Shown here in pieces: positions 24,084-35,822 of a DNA stretch of 64,000 nt. The first letter of the stretch is position 1. Each line of letters opens with the position of its first letter. A program made the position numbers and the translations under genes. The stretch comes from Cryptomeria japonica. Its lineage: Eukaryota > Streptophyta > Pinopsida > Cupressales > Cupressaceae. The stretch spans positions 39,853,140-39,917,139 of the forward strand of contig NC_081411.1 of assembly GCF_030272615.1 (NCBI RefSeq), written 5' to 3'. The notes beneath the pieces are model-generated. The model worked only from the letters and a program-made list of their open reading frames with translations. It had not been told where the DNA came from and did no database searches.

Positions 24084-24880
24084 TTAGTGAGTAGAAGATA
24101 GGGGTAGGACCCCTAACTTGCTTTTGAGATACTCAAAAGTGTTCCTTGGCAGTGGCTTTTTGAAGATATCTGCTAATTGCTCCTTTGAACTGATATATTC
24201 TAGCACAACTTTCTTCTCTTGAACTTCTTCTTTGAGATAATGATACTTTATAGATATATGCTTTGTCTTGGAATGCATTACTGGATTCTTTGAAATGTTA
24301 ATGGCACTAGTATTATCACATAATATAGTTAGTGGCTCGGTAACTTTCTCATTTATACCTTCCAACAGTTGTTTGATCCATGCTATATTGGTACAATTCA
24401 ATGCTACAACAACATATTCAGCTTCTGCTGTTGACTGTGAAATACATCCGTGTTTCTTGCTAAGCCAACTTACTAGTCTTTCTCCTAAAAAGAAAGCTCC
24501 ACCACTTGTGCTTTTCCTGTCATCAATGTTGCCTACCCAATCAGCATCAGTATAAACTTTTAAATCAAAATCATTCCTCTTTTCATATAATCTTCAGTGC
24601 CTCTCAGGTATCTAAAAATTCTCTTGATTGTTGTCATATGGGTTTCCTTGGGATCTGCAAAGAATCTTGCAACAATACCTATTGCATGTGCTATATCCGG
24701 TCTACTATGCACAACATATTGCAACTTTCCAATCATAGATCAGTAAAGTGTCTCATCAACAGATGCAGATTCATCATTCTTTGATTGTTTACAGTTGGTA
24801 GTCATAGGAGTACTTACTGGTTTAGAATCCTCCATTCCAAATTTCTTCAAGATTTCCTTTATGTACTTGGATTGAGTTAT
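24084..24880 (-). pseudogene. Copia-2 RNase H and end of RT
   Basis: The minus-strand frame 24401-24084 carries LLEGINEKVTEPLTILCDNT, SAINISKNPVMHSKTKHI and SKEQLADIFKKPLP, the end of copia RNase H. Upstream sequence to about 24880 is the antisense of the YLRGTEDY- and KWLSKKHG-type motifs in a different frame, so a shift or stop separates it from both neighbours. Confidence 0.85.
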
Positions 24881-24907
24881 GAAAATCTCATCTTTCATTT
24901 GCAATAT

Positions 24908-26641
24908 CTATAAACCTATAAAATTCTTTATCTCACCGATTAGTGACATCTCAAATTCTTTGCACATTTCATTACCAAAGTTCTTACATAAGGAGTCATT
25001 ACCACAAAAAAAAATATCATCAACAAATATGGCTGAGATCAGTATTCCATTATCCTCATCATTCTTCATGTACATATTGATGTTTTCACTTGTCCTTATA
25101 AAACCAATCTTGATTAAGTAAGAGTGTGGTCTCTCATACCATGCTCTAAGTGCTTGTTTCAGACCATCTAAAGCTTTGTTTAATTTGCATACCTGATTTT
25201 TACTCTTGTCTTCAACAAATCCTTCAGGTTGTTCAATGTAAACTTCTTCTTCTAGTATACCATTCAAAAATGCAGATTTAACATCCATTTGATATACCTT
25301 GAAATTTTTGAAAGCATCATATGCCAACAATGTTCTTACTCCCTCAAGTCTAGCCACAGGTGCAAAACTCTCACCATAATCTATTCCTTCTTCTTGAGCA
25401 TAACCTTTGTAAACTAGTCTTGATTTGTTTCGAATGACCTCACCTTTTTCATTTAGCTTGTTTCTGAAAATCCACTTTGGACTGATTACATTTTTGTCCT
25501 TTGGTCTTGGGATTAGTATCCATGTGTCATTCTTCTTGATTTGATCAATCTCTTCTGTCATAGCATTTACCCAATCTTCATTGTTAAATGCCTCTTTTAC
25601 TATTCGCGGTTCAAATTCAGATATCAGACTTGTGTTATGTCTCAGTTTGTTCCTTGTCATCACTGTATCATCCTTATCTCCTATAATCTGACTTGATGCA
25701 TGATGTCTTCTGACATATTTGGCTAATATAGGCTTGGTAGGTTCCATATGATCTTCTTCATCACTCAGTAACTGGACATTATCTTCATTTTTTTTAGCAG
25801 TTTTCTCGGTAGGACTTCTCAGTTGAACATAAACAAATTCTTCATAATCTTCTGGTCCTTTGGAATTTCCTTCATCATTTCTTTCTACAAATTCATCAAT
25901 TTTCACATTTGCACTTTCTACTATTTTGTTAGATGATTTGATCCGACATTTAAATGCTTTACTTCTAGAAGAATAACCAAGAAATGTTCCTTCTTCACTT
26001 TTCTGATCAAACTTTCCATTTCTGTCATCTTTGTGAACATAGCATCTACTTCCAAAAATTTTAAAATAACTTACATTAGGTTTCTTGTCATACCAGATCT
26101 CATATGGTGTCTTCAAAGTTCCTTTCTTTAGTTGAACTTGGTTCAGGGTGTAAACTGTAGTGTTGATTGCTTCTCTCCAAAATGTTTGAGGTGCCCTTTT
26201 TTCTATCATCAGGGTTCTGGCACAATCTACAATTGATCTGTTTCTTCTCTCAGCTATCCCATTTTGCTGAGGTGTTCTTGGTGCAGATACTTGCCTTTTT
26301 ATACCATGATCGTTGTAGAATAAGTTAAATTCATTAGAAGTGAACTCTCCTCCTCTATCAGATCTAAGACATTTCAGTTGTCTTCCTGTTTCATTTTCAA
26401 CTCTTGCCTTGTACCATTTGAACATTTGAAAAGCTTCTGATTTTTCTTTTAAAAATATAACTGACATCATCCTTGAGTAATCATCCACAAATAATATGAA
26501 ATACTTATCACCATAATAACTTTGAACTTTCATGGGACCACAAAGATCAATGTGTACTAGATCTAAAATTCCTTTAGAAGTGTAGGACTTACTTGTAACT
26601 CTTGATCTTTTCATCTTACCCATCTGGCATCCTCGGCACAT
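24908..26641 (-). pseudogene. Copia-2 integrase and reverse transcriptase (577-codon open part)
   Basis: The longest intact pol piece here. In order: end of the HHCC zinc motif ([12 protein letters not shown]), integrase core with VHIDLCGPM (Asp), [14 protein letters not shown] (Asp) and [13 protein letters not shown] (Glu), the [13 protein letters not shown] region, then RT with [33 protein letters not shown] and [11 protein letters not shown] (copia YxDD equivalent). It should continue into RNase H, but the frame stops at 24908 within the RT C-terminus. The N-terminal zinc His pair lies upstream at about 26740-26700 in another frame. Encodes integration and cDNA synthesis in intact relatives. 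Confidence 0.9.
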
Positions 26642-26947
26642 AGCATTCTCAGGTTTTTCGAGACTCGGTAGACCTCTTACTCGGTGCTTCTTACTTATTT
26701 TGATCAGATTATCAAAATTTACATGACAAAACCTTTCATACCATAACCAGTTATCATCTATCTTTGCATAAAGACACTTGTTCTGAGTTGAGTCAAGATG
26801 AAATGTATTACCTTTTGTTTGTGTCTCGGTAGCAGCTAACTTTCCATGCTTGTCATAAACTTTGATGATTCCTTTCTGAAATTCTATTCAATATCCTGTA
26901 TTGTTTAGCTATGCTACACTCAACAAATTGTATTTCAAACCTTCAAC

Positions 26948-27748
26948 CTAGTATACATCATCACATTTAGCATTGTCAAGAAGTGTGATAGAGCCTTTAC
27001 CTTTCACCAGACATGGTGCATCATTACCAAATCTTACACAGCCTCCATCATAGTCTTCTAATTTAACAAACTTGTGTTTATCCCCTGTCATATGATGTGA
27101 GCATCCACTGTCTATGATCCAAGAATCATTATCATTTATGTGAGATATTAGGGATTTTTCTTCATACTTTTCTTCATCAGATCCATCTTTAATAGCCACA
27201 TAAACAACTTCCTCAGTATCGGTTTCATCAGATTTATCATCGTTGGATTCCTCATTAGCTACTAGGCATGTCTTTTTGTCTCTTCTTCTGAAGTCTCAGT
27301 GTCCCCTGTATTGGTTGTCTTTCTGCCTGTTATCTCGGTATTCTCTCTTTTCACTAGATTCTTTGTCAGGGCAGTTAGAAGCCATATGTCCTATTTTATC
27401 ACAATTGAAACATTTTAAAGGTAGCTTTCCTTTATACTTACCTTTTTCTCTCGGTAACCTTTTGGCTAATAATGCTTCAAACTCTTCTTTCTTCTTGATT
27501 TCCTCATACAGTTTGTGTACTTCTTCCATGTTCTTGTGAAATCTTTCAATTGCTCCACTGTGATTCCCTTCAGAGTACTTACTCATTCTATCATTGTAAT
27601 CATCAGGTTCACCAATATGAAAAGAACTGAATGCAGATTCAACTTTATTTATTGAAGACTCGCTGTTATCAAAATTACTTAACTCAAATGCATGTAGCTT
27701 ACCAATAGTAGCATCCAAAGAAACTGGCATATTAGGTACAGACCTCAA
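26948..27748 (-). pseudogene. Copia-2 nucleocapsid and protease
   Basis: The frame 27748-27296 has the zinc knuckle CFNCDKIGHMASNCPD (complete CX2CX4HX4C). The frame 27199-26948 has the protease motif WIIDSGCSHHMTGD. A frame change near 27200-27300 separates them. Confidence 0.85.
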
Positions 27749-27883
27749 TTCATTGATTGTAGAGACTCAAATAGCATAAGCAGGTAAAAGGGTTCTCAAC
27801 AACTTACTTGTTACATCCTTTTCTTCAATAGTTCCTCCTGCTCCTTTAATTTGATTGACAGTCTCCTTCAGCCTTGTACTCTA

Positions 27884-28267
27884 TTAGGTTATGTTCTCAC
27901 CTTCATTCATTCTCATGGATTCAAGTTGTCCTCTAAGACTATATACTTTTGCTCTTTGAACATGTTCATCACTGCCATACACAGATATGAGCTTAGTCCA
28001 TATTTCTTTTGCATCATTATAGCCTTCTAGGTCATTAAATTCTGAGTTGATCAATGCTAATGTTATTTCAATCATAGCTTGAATGTGTTCTTGCTTTGCC
28101 TTTATCTCTTCCAAGGTCATTGGGTTGGTGCTTGGTGGTATGTAATCATTATCCAAATAATATGTTGCATATTCTCCAATTCTTGATAAATGCAGCTTCA
28201 TCCTTTTCTGCCATGTGAAGAAACTTGACTTGTTCGGCTTTGGTGCATCCCTTTTATACATCTTCAA
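27884..28267 (-). pseudogene. Copia-2 gag N-terminal part
   Basis: Begins MKMYKRDAPKPNKSSFFTWQ about 40 bp after the primer-binding site. UBN2/DUF4219-type gag features are WTKLISVYGSDEHVQRAK and LRGQLESMRMNEGE. It ends in two adjacent in-frame stops (about 27886-27881), followed by a short non-open gap before the zinc-knuckle frame. Confidence 0.8.
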
Positions 28268-28305
28268 ATCTTTCCCTCAAGTACCTTTAAACTTTTCTTC
28301 CAGAG

Positions 28306-28325
28306 TCCAAAGCTTTGATACCAAT
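28306..28325 (-). promoter_or_regulatory. Primer-binding site of Copia-2
   Basis: The minus strand reads TTGGTATCAAAGCTTTGGAC directly after the LTR, one base off the TGGTATCAGAGC initiator-Met tRNA site. Confidence 0.8.
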
Positions 28326-29846
28326 TGTAAGTTCTGATACTGAATCTAAAGTACAAATGCCAATAGCTAACAAGATGAGAGGGGGGGGTGAATCATACAA
28401 ACTTAATCTTCCATAAAATCAACAGATTCAACCTCGGTAACTTATACTTCAGTAATATAACCAAAAAATACTAAGCATGCTAACTCATAAACACATAATC
28501 ATCATAACACATATAACACCAGATTTAATGTGGAAACCCAAATAGGGAAAAAGCACTATGGGATTTCGGACCCACTAAGAAATATACTCTTCTAGAGTAT
28601 GCTCGATTAAAAGCAAATCCTATTAAAGATTACAAACACATTGCTAGATGTGACCCGGTTAAGGGATTTCCCTCAGATCTGTTAGGATCTTCACTTTGTT
28701 AGAAGTGACCTTGTCAAAGGATTTCAAACACTCATTTAGAATGTTACCTTGCTAGAGGGTTTACAAATAAGACTGTTAAGTCCACTCGGTTAAGAGATTT
28801 TCTATCACTTACAAAATAACAGTAATAAAAATATATCTGCAACTTCACATCTAAAATGCTAAAGTAGATTCCTATTTTCTCAAAGCAATCTTGTCATAGG
28901 ACTTATCTTGTCCCTCTATTGGGCTCTCTACTCTGTTATTCAAATGAGTCTTCAAGCTTCTATGCTTGGTAATCACTATGTAGCATCCCTGTGCTTACAC
29001 TTGCCCGCATACATTGTTTATCAATAATTCCTTATTTATAAACAATTTGCTAACCGCTTAATCTCATTGATCACATTTCCCATGATCAATCTTAGCCATC
29101 AAATCTTCAATCTTGACTAGGTTCAATGCATCTTTCGATCTGAAAATGTTTTACCTCACCTAGGGACTTGCATTCCTTTCTTGGAACTTGTGCAAGGTTA
29201 TTGTGGTTCAATCTGAGTTGTAGATCTTCCTGTCGATCTTCCATTGCCACAGATCCTTAACAAACTTCATGCGCGGCATACCAATCATTTATACATCTCC
29301 AGCTCATCATTGTCCTTCATTAAATAATGCTTGTATTCATCCAATGCGCTCTGTCATAACTCGGTTGCAACTTAGTAAATACTAAACTTTAATCGATAGA
29401 CATTCCACCTTCATTAACCGATATCGATAACCTGAGGGTTTACCGACTAGGTTCCTTAGGATTTACCGACTAGGTTCTTTGCTCGGTGACATAGTATAGT
29501 ATTAACCTTACAATCAACAACATATGTAGGATATCAAAAAAATCTAAACATCATGATCTCATCATTTTCTAACTCGGTAATAGTTGCCCATTGAATAACT
29601 AATTTCTCCCCTTATTCATCACATTCTTTCTGTGTCTTTTACCGACATCATAATTCTCTTCAAATCAATCTTCTCAAGATATGGCAACATCATACTAAAT
29701 CAGAAAATCAATTTCTTGACATCAATGACAAAATAATGTTATAAAGATAGTTATCATCCTTTTTCAGTTATATCAAATAATCTTCAACAACCTTCTCAAT
29801 ATCCTTAATGAATATCAACAATCTCCTTTCTACTGAAATGCCAATA
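28326..29846 (-). repeat. 5' LTR of Copia-2 (1,521 bp)
   Basis: TGTAAGTTCTGATACTGAAT to GAAATGCCAATA. Slightly longer than its partner through small insertions (for example a duplicated GGTTTACCGACTAGGTTC near 29450). The outer end has CCAATA instead of CCAACA. Confidence 0.9.
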
Positions 29847-30270
29847 GTGCAACCATTGCCTAACCCTAGGAAGGAAGTGCAAATTAAATCACCAACATTA
29901 AAAATGCTTAATAAAAATGATGGTTCAAGTTCATTCTGCATTAGAGATCCTATTTTTTAATAATCTAGATTTTGATATGGATGAAGATATTTTTCGTGCT
30001 AACAATGTTGTTTCTAATGATTATGATGATATGTATAAGATAATTGATGTTAATCATGATTTATCATCACACTTTTCATAAGCATCAACCCTAGCTCCTA
30101 GTGACAATCAAAGTGACTCGTCATTAGAGCATGCTCCTTGTTTGGAACTTGCGAAAGATCCATATTTTTTGCTTGAAGTGGCCCCTCTTGCATCTTTTCC
30201 ATCATCCCCATGTGTTTTCTTATTCGTAATGTGCTTCCCCCATGATGTATTGCTTGATATATTATTTGTA
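29847..30270 (+). pseudogene. Unrecognised broken open frame, part 2 (beyond Copia-2)
   Basis: Starts with the second copy of the 67-bp repeat (VQPLPNPRKEVQ). After stops and shifts, coding-like sequence is seen at about 29965-30080 (LDFDMDEDIFRANNVVSNDY) and 30085-30270 (LAPSDNQSDSSLEHAPCLEL). Presumed continuation of 21684-22097. Family not recognised. Confidence 0.35.
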
Positions 30271-31464
30271 TAATGTTAGGTTCTCTTTTGATGACCCTTG
30301 TTGCTTTGTTGGTGCAAGGTAATAAAGAGGCCAAATCCATTGTGACATTATTCTATTTGTATCTCCTTTCTTCTATATGGTGTGCTTTGTGTTGTCTACT
30401 TGGGGATGATGCAAAGAATTGAGATCTCTTTAAATCAATATCTATCATGTTGCATCAAAAAGACACTTATTATTTTGTTTCATTGTGTTTATAGTTCCAC
30501 TACCTTTGGAGGATGAGGTCGATTCAATACAAATATTCTTGATATACATTATTTATCATAAAAGCATACTTACCCCAGAGTTAGTGGATCCCTTATGTGT
30601 TTTTCCATATATGTTTTGTAACCATTATCCTTTGATTTGTCATTTCTTGGAAGCATCTCATTGTGGTAACTTGCTTGTCTTTTGGATGCATTCTACGCTA
30701 AAGCAATTTCTCTTGATAAGGAATTGCCATTCGCCTTAACGTGAGGGAATACACTCAATTTGTTTTTTAATGGTCAAGTAAAAAATGAGGTATATCCCTC
30801 TCATTTGAAACCTAATCAATATTATATGATCTCAATTACACTTTAGAAAAAATTAATTCAAGTGAGCAAGAAATCAGTCATTCATCAAGCATTGGAGTAG
30901 AAGTGAAGTCAAGTTCAAGTATTGAAGATGGCATCCATGATCGATGTTTAATTAAGACATGGTACATTAAACCCTAAAACCTTTGTATGAAGGTCAAAAA
31001 ATACATCATCAAAGAAATAGGTGCAAGAGCTATACTCAGGAATTCTTGCAATGTCAATAGTGATGAACAAATTTAGCTTTTGATAGAAAAAAAAAATTTG
31101 GAGGACCAAGTTGGATCTATGCTTTCTTGTCCCCAAAAGTTAGGCGAACTTCTGGGAATAGGTTTTAATTATCTTCTTTTTTCCAGATCTCACTTTGCAT
31201 CTATGTGGGATATATATAATAGTTTGTTTGTGATAATTTCCTTTAAATATTCATACTTTTACCCTAGTTTTACAATTACATTCCACATTCAATTGAGATA
31301 GAAGATAATCAATATTAACTAGTTGAATCTAATCATAATATTAGACCTTTCCCCATTGGGGATTAAGCTTGAATCTATTGGTTTCAATCCCCTTTCAATG
31401 TAATTATGTTAATTAGGTTATTTAAAGGATTTACTTGGTGAAACCCTAATTCCTTATTTTCACC
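30271..31464. other. Non-coding AT-rich sequence
   Basis: Only short unrelated frames. No RNA gene, LTR or repeat partner is recognised. Confidence 0.5.
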
Positions 31465-34010
31465 ACATTACAAGTCTTAATAGGAGAGGTGAAAACTTGA
31501 ATTCATGTTCCCATTTTGCAATGAAATTGAGGTTGTGAGATGTGTGTTTATGGTCTAGGTTAAATGATAGAAAAATGATGATTTTTAGTGATAACAATAA
31601 ATTATAGAAGAGAAAACCTACATAGTAAGCAAAATATGGAAAAAGAGGGAAGCAAAAGGAACTTGGATCTACAAACATAGTCTAAAAGTGTTAGACTAGT
31701 GTGCTTCATGCCCTTGTTTGAGGTTGGTTGAACTATTAGAATGGAGCAAAAATGTAGTGAGGAGATCCTCTATGCCTTTCTTTAAAAAATATAGCTTAAA
31801 TGTGACATAAGTGTTGGGTTCCATAGTCCAAGTGTTTTTTCCTATTCAAAATCTGTGAAAGTCTACTATAGTGTGCTTTGCACTCTTGTAACACTCTCTA
31901 CTATCAAATATAAACTTGCAAATAAAAAAAATAGAAAAGAATGGTTGTATTGTATGGTGGCTTGCCTAAGTCAAAACCTATGTTGGTTTTTTTACCTCCA
32001 TAATAGCTATGATAGCGTATAAGAGAGCTTATCCTTAGAAGGAAAAAGGTAATTGAAATTCTCAAATGAAATGATTATACCTTAGCTATGAAACACTCTC
32101 ATGGACTTTCACATAAAAGTGGTGATCTAATGCTCTTTAGACAAGTCCTACAAGTGTTGATGCACTAACATGATAAAGAAGCAAAATCAACATGAAATCA
32201 TACTTGAATGTATAATATTATATCCTATTGCTCAATGTGCTAATAAATTAATGATAAAATGTGTAAAATCTTATACAATCCACTAGAATCAATCAGACCT
32301 TATGAATGATAGAAGATGTACTTCATATAGGATTCAAAATATGTTTTTAATAAAAAAGAGGACATAAAATAGTGAAGTAAAAAAATCTAGACAAAAATTT
32401 GAATTGTGAAGGCCAAAACTTACAATGGTAACAACTTTGATAAATTATTATAGGACACATCTTCCGGGTGCCTAGGTCCCATCAAAAGGGAAGCATGAGT
32501 GTCAGGGATTTTGGTGTTAGATTTTTTTAAAATTTTAGTATTTGATGATGATTAAATTGTGGGATTAACAATGAATATTTAAAGTAGAATAAGGCCCAAA
32601 TAGGCTTAAAATGGTCTAGGATAAAGCACACTAAAGTATATGCCAAATAAAGTGTGCAATTGTACAGAGATAAAATGTACTAGAATACAATGGCCTAAAA
32701 GAATCACTTAAGAATTGTAAAAAAGAATTTTGATTCCTTCATGGTGAGCGAAATTTTTTGGAGAAGTCAATATGGCCATTTATTTATTTTAAAAGAGAAA
32801 AAATGGTTTATTCATTATCTTTGTGTTATAAATTTATGATTTGTTTGTAACAAGAGAAAGAATGTTTGAAATTAGTAACTTAAAGGCTCAAGTGGCTAGT
32901 ACATTTGATATGAAAGATCTAGTTGTAGAAAAATAGATATTGGGCATAGAACTACATAGAGACAGAGAAAATGGCAAGCCTTTGTTATCATAGTACAAAA
33001 ATGTGGAGAAGATCTTCATAAGATATACAAAATGTGAAACTATCAAATATCCATATAGTTTCCCATTTTAAGATGGTTTCATGTTTTTCTTAATAATATA
33101 TGATGAAAGGATTTAATGTCTTGTGTACCATATGCTAATGAAAAAGAAATTTTAATGTATGTGATGGTATCTACAAAACCAAATATTTCGCACAAGGTTG
33201 TTGTTATTAGTAGATACATGAAAAATCTAGGTAGAGAGAATTGGGTACAACTGAAATGGGTTCTTTAGTTTCTTAGCAGGAAATGTGATTATTTTATAAC
33301 CTATAATGATTGTAATAGTATAGCTTTTGGTTATGAATTGATTCAAAATTTGAAGGTGATTTTGACAAAAGAAGGTCTATTTTAGGTAATATTTTTACTC
33401 TTGTAGGAGGACTTACTTTTTGGATGTTACAAAGATAAGTAATATTTTCTTAATCCATTTCTAAAGTAGCTTGTATGGTTGTCTCACTTGCATGTAAAGA
33501 ATTAATTTGGTTTAAGGGTCTATTCGGTGAGTTTGAAAAATTATAGAATAAAGTGATTGTTTTTGTAATAGTAAAACTGTTGTCCATTTGGCTAAAACTT
33601 TAGCTTATCATAATAGGACCAATTATATTATAATTAAATATCATATTGCAAGACATGTTATTGATGGAGGTGTGGTAACTCTTAAGAAAGTTTATACACC
33701 AAAAAATTGTGCATATATGTTAACAAAACTCTAAGCAATATTAGAGACGTTGAGGTGGAGTTTGACTTCTCATGGGTTGTAGAAAAGGTGATGAATGAAC
33801 ATTGTTAAGTATTAGATAAATTATTCTCAAGGTAGAGAATGAACAATTAAGCAAAATATTATCATATCTTTTCTTTTAAAAAATTACTTTATGCTTATGA
33901 AATAATCCATAATTTCTTTAAGAGAAAGATCTAGTTTTTTTCTAATTTTGACAATGGTTGTTATCTTCATCTTTGCAGTCTTTAGAAGAAGATTATTTCT
34001 CTGAGTAATA
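31465..34010 (+). pseudogene. Dead copia element, copy 1 (RT-RNase H relic)
   Basis: Across many stops, 32740-33735 reads as copia RT/RNase H: LKAQVASTFDMKDL, ILGIELHRDRENGK, then FGYELIQ, IWFKGLFGEF, HLAKTLAYHNRTNYI and VVTLKKVYTPKNCAYMLTK (the last being the typical end of copia RNase H). Direct homologue of 52125-54540. The part before 32740 matches between the two copies but is not recognisably coding. Old, extensively mutated. Confidence 0.75.
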
Positions 34011-34034
34011 GGAATACCAATATTTTGTCAGGTG

Positions 34035-34440
34035 CACGCGCTACCTTTCCATGAAGCTTCCTTTTTTTTTCTTTGGTACACTTGACGGTCAAATCTGGGA
34101 AAGAACATCAACACGAGAAAATGGCCTGAAAAGCCTAAAGAGATGAGGAAGATGCAGAAAGGTTATTTTCTGAAAAAGTCATTGGTTATGGTGTTGGCGT
34201 TATGATTTCCCTTTATAAGCACTCAAAAACTTTTAACTGCAATTTAATTCGGTATGATCCTTTCCAACCAGAATAGTTCGGCTTACCCTGATTATGGTGT
34301 TGGCGTTCTTGCTTGTGTGACACTCAAATTCATTTTGCACATGACTTGTTGATCATAGTACTTATTCAACAAATATCTCTCTGCTTCAGTTTTATACCAT
34401 GTGATTATCCTTTCCAACAACAATATTTCGGCTACAAAAG
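34035..34440 (+). repeat. Duplicated upstream region of an SDR-like gene, copy 1
   Basis: Matches 58785-59115 and 61315-61630 over several hundred bases (GAACATCAACACGAGAAAAT, GCAGAAAGGTTATTTTCTGA, TTATGGTGTTGGCGTTCTTG). In two copies it leads into a short-chain dehydrogenase fragment, so it may derive from that gene's promoter and first exon or intron. Confidence 0.7.
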
Positions 34441-34620
34441 ATGACTCTCATATAATATTGACCAAACTTGGAGCGAAAGTCATAATTGCAGACATTGCAG
34501 ACATTGCCGGTCACAATCTTGCAGAATCTCTGAAATTGGACAACCTATATTTGTACGCTCAGTTCTATTTTCGTATTTCTACATATAGAATGTCATATCA
34601 ACACCCAACTATGATATAGA
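34441..34620 (+). pseudogene. Short-chain dehydrogenase/reductase (SDR) fragment
   Basis: The frame contains LTKLGAKVIIADIADIAGHN followed by LAESL, the second beta strand and following helix of the SDR Rossmann fold (HGAKVxIADxxDxxGxxLAxSL in plant xanthoxin-dehydrogenase-like proteins). The preceding TGxxxGIG cofactor loop and everything after LAESL are missing. A GACATTGCA duplication adds residues. It cannot encode an enzyme. Best read as one exon of a captured or duplicated gene. Confidence 0.65.
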
Positions 34621-35007
34621 ATCCAACCATTTATAAATACATCATTTTTATTTTTTTTATTATCCAAGTATTTTCTTAAATAAAATTATTAACATCAAGG
34701 TTGTAAGATTATGTCAATAGTAAAATATATTTTGAATAATATATATTGGAAGATACAAATGAGAGAGTATAAAAACTGCATGTATTAGTGATAATTAATT
34801 ATAATATAAATGAAATGATTTTTAAATATAAAAATGTAAATATGAATGAAAAATTTGTACAAAAATGTTCTTACAATATATGAAAATGATTAACTTAAGA
34901 AATTCACTATGCATTTCAAGATTTTCACCCCAATAATAAGTTAGGAGAATGGAAATTTGGGTGTGCATAAAATGTAATCAATTATATGTATCATTCACAA
35001 TTGATTT
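34621..35007. other. AT-rich non-coding sequence
   Basis: About 80% AT and no recognised feature. Its last five bases before the Tat element (35008-35012, GTAAA) are the target duplication. Confidence 0.6.
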
Positions 35008-35012
35008 GTAAA

Positions 35013-35799
35013 TGTAGACACCCAAAATTGTCATGTCTAATTAAATAAATATTTTATTTATTTAATTATCTAAGCCTAATTCTTCTATTAATTAAATAAA
35101 TTTTTATTTATTTAATTAATTCATTTATCCTCTTCTAGCCTTATTTCTCATTTAAATAAATACATTTATTTATTTAAATTATCCCTTTCCTAAATTAAAT
35201 AAATATTTTATTTATTTAATTGTCCTACTTCTTCTATTAATTAAATAAATCTTTATTTATTCAATTAATTCATTATCCTTTTCTACACATGACACAAGTC
35301 ATTCATCTCTTATTTCCTACACTACCTACCCCTTTCATTATTTTGGTATTTCTTTTACCTACCCTCTAATCCTAGCCGACCTCTCTTTTTACACCTCTCA
35401 ATCTTAACCCTCCATTTCATATTGTGTCTTCTATTTAAGGAGATGCTTTCTTCATTGTCAAACCCTAATGACACATCCTAATGACTGATTTTGGAGTACT
35501 TGGCTACACTACAATTCCACTTGCAACCACATTCCGTTCTTTATTGAGCTCTTGTGCATACAAAAATCTGAGAGCAAGCATATCAAACAAGATCAATGGA
35601 GATAGGAAGAATGGAGATCAAAACCCTATTGGACATGTGAGGGTATAATCTTTATGATTTTGAGTTATTTTGCATTGTCTTAGGTTATCTTCATATGTTA
35701 TGGTGGATCTTTGTTCATTGTTAGGCTAGGGTTTAGTGGTTGAATCCATTTTAGTCTTTCAATATTGTTGTTATTTGTTATCCATTTTCACCATATACA
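35013..35799 (+). repeat. 5' LTR of the Tat element
   Basis: 787 bp. Its first 260 bp contain four blocks of self-complementary AATAAAT/ATTTATT sequence able to form AT hairpins. A likely TATA region precedes the conserved GAGAGCAAGCATATCAAAC. Differs from the 3' LTR at three sites (CACAAGTC/CACATGTC, AGCCGACC/AGCCAACC, GACTGATT/GACTAATT). Confidence 0.95.
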
Positions 35800-35822
35800 T
35801 TTTGGCACGCCCGGTGGGACCC
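35800..35822 (+). promoter_or_regulatory. Primer-binding site of the Tat element
   Basis: Two to four bases after the LTR the sequence TTGGCACGCCCGGTGGGACC occurs at the position and with the TGGC-start and GGTGGG core of Tat-type primer-binding sites. The matching tRNA cannot be assigned without a tRNA search. Confidence 0.7.

Larger units (their letters stand above)
22098..29846 (-). mobile_element. Copia-2: Ty1/copia (Sirevirus-like) LTR retrotransposon with both LTRs
   Basis: Minus-strand element: 5' LTR 28326-29846, primer-binding site just inside it, gag (28267-27296), protease (27199-26948), integrase plus RT (26641-24908), RNase H (24401-24084), several polypurine tracts, 3' LTR 22098-23596. 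LTRs share almost their whole length with a few per cent substitutions, so the insertion is older than the Tat element. Gag-pol is broken in several places. The outer flanks do not show a 5-bp target duplication (TAAAT left, GTGCA right). Instead a 67-bp direct repeat flanks it. Confidence 0.92.
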
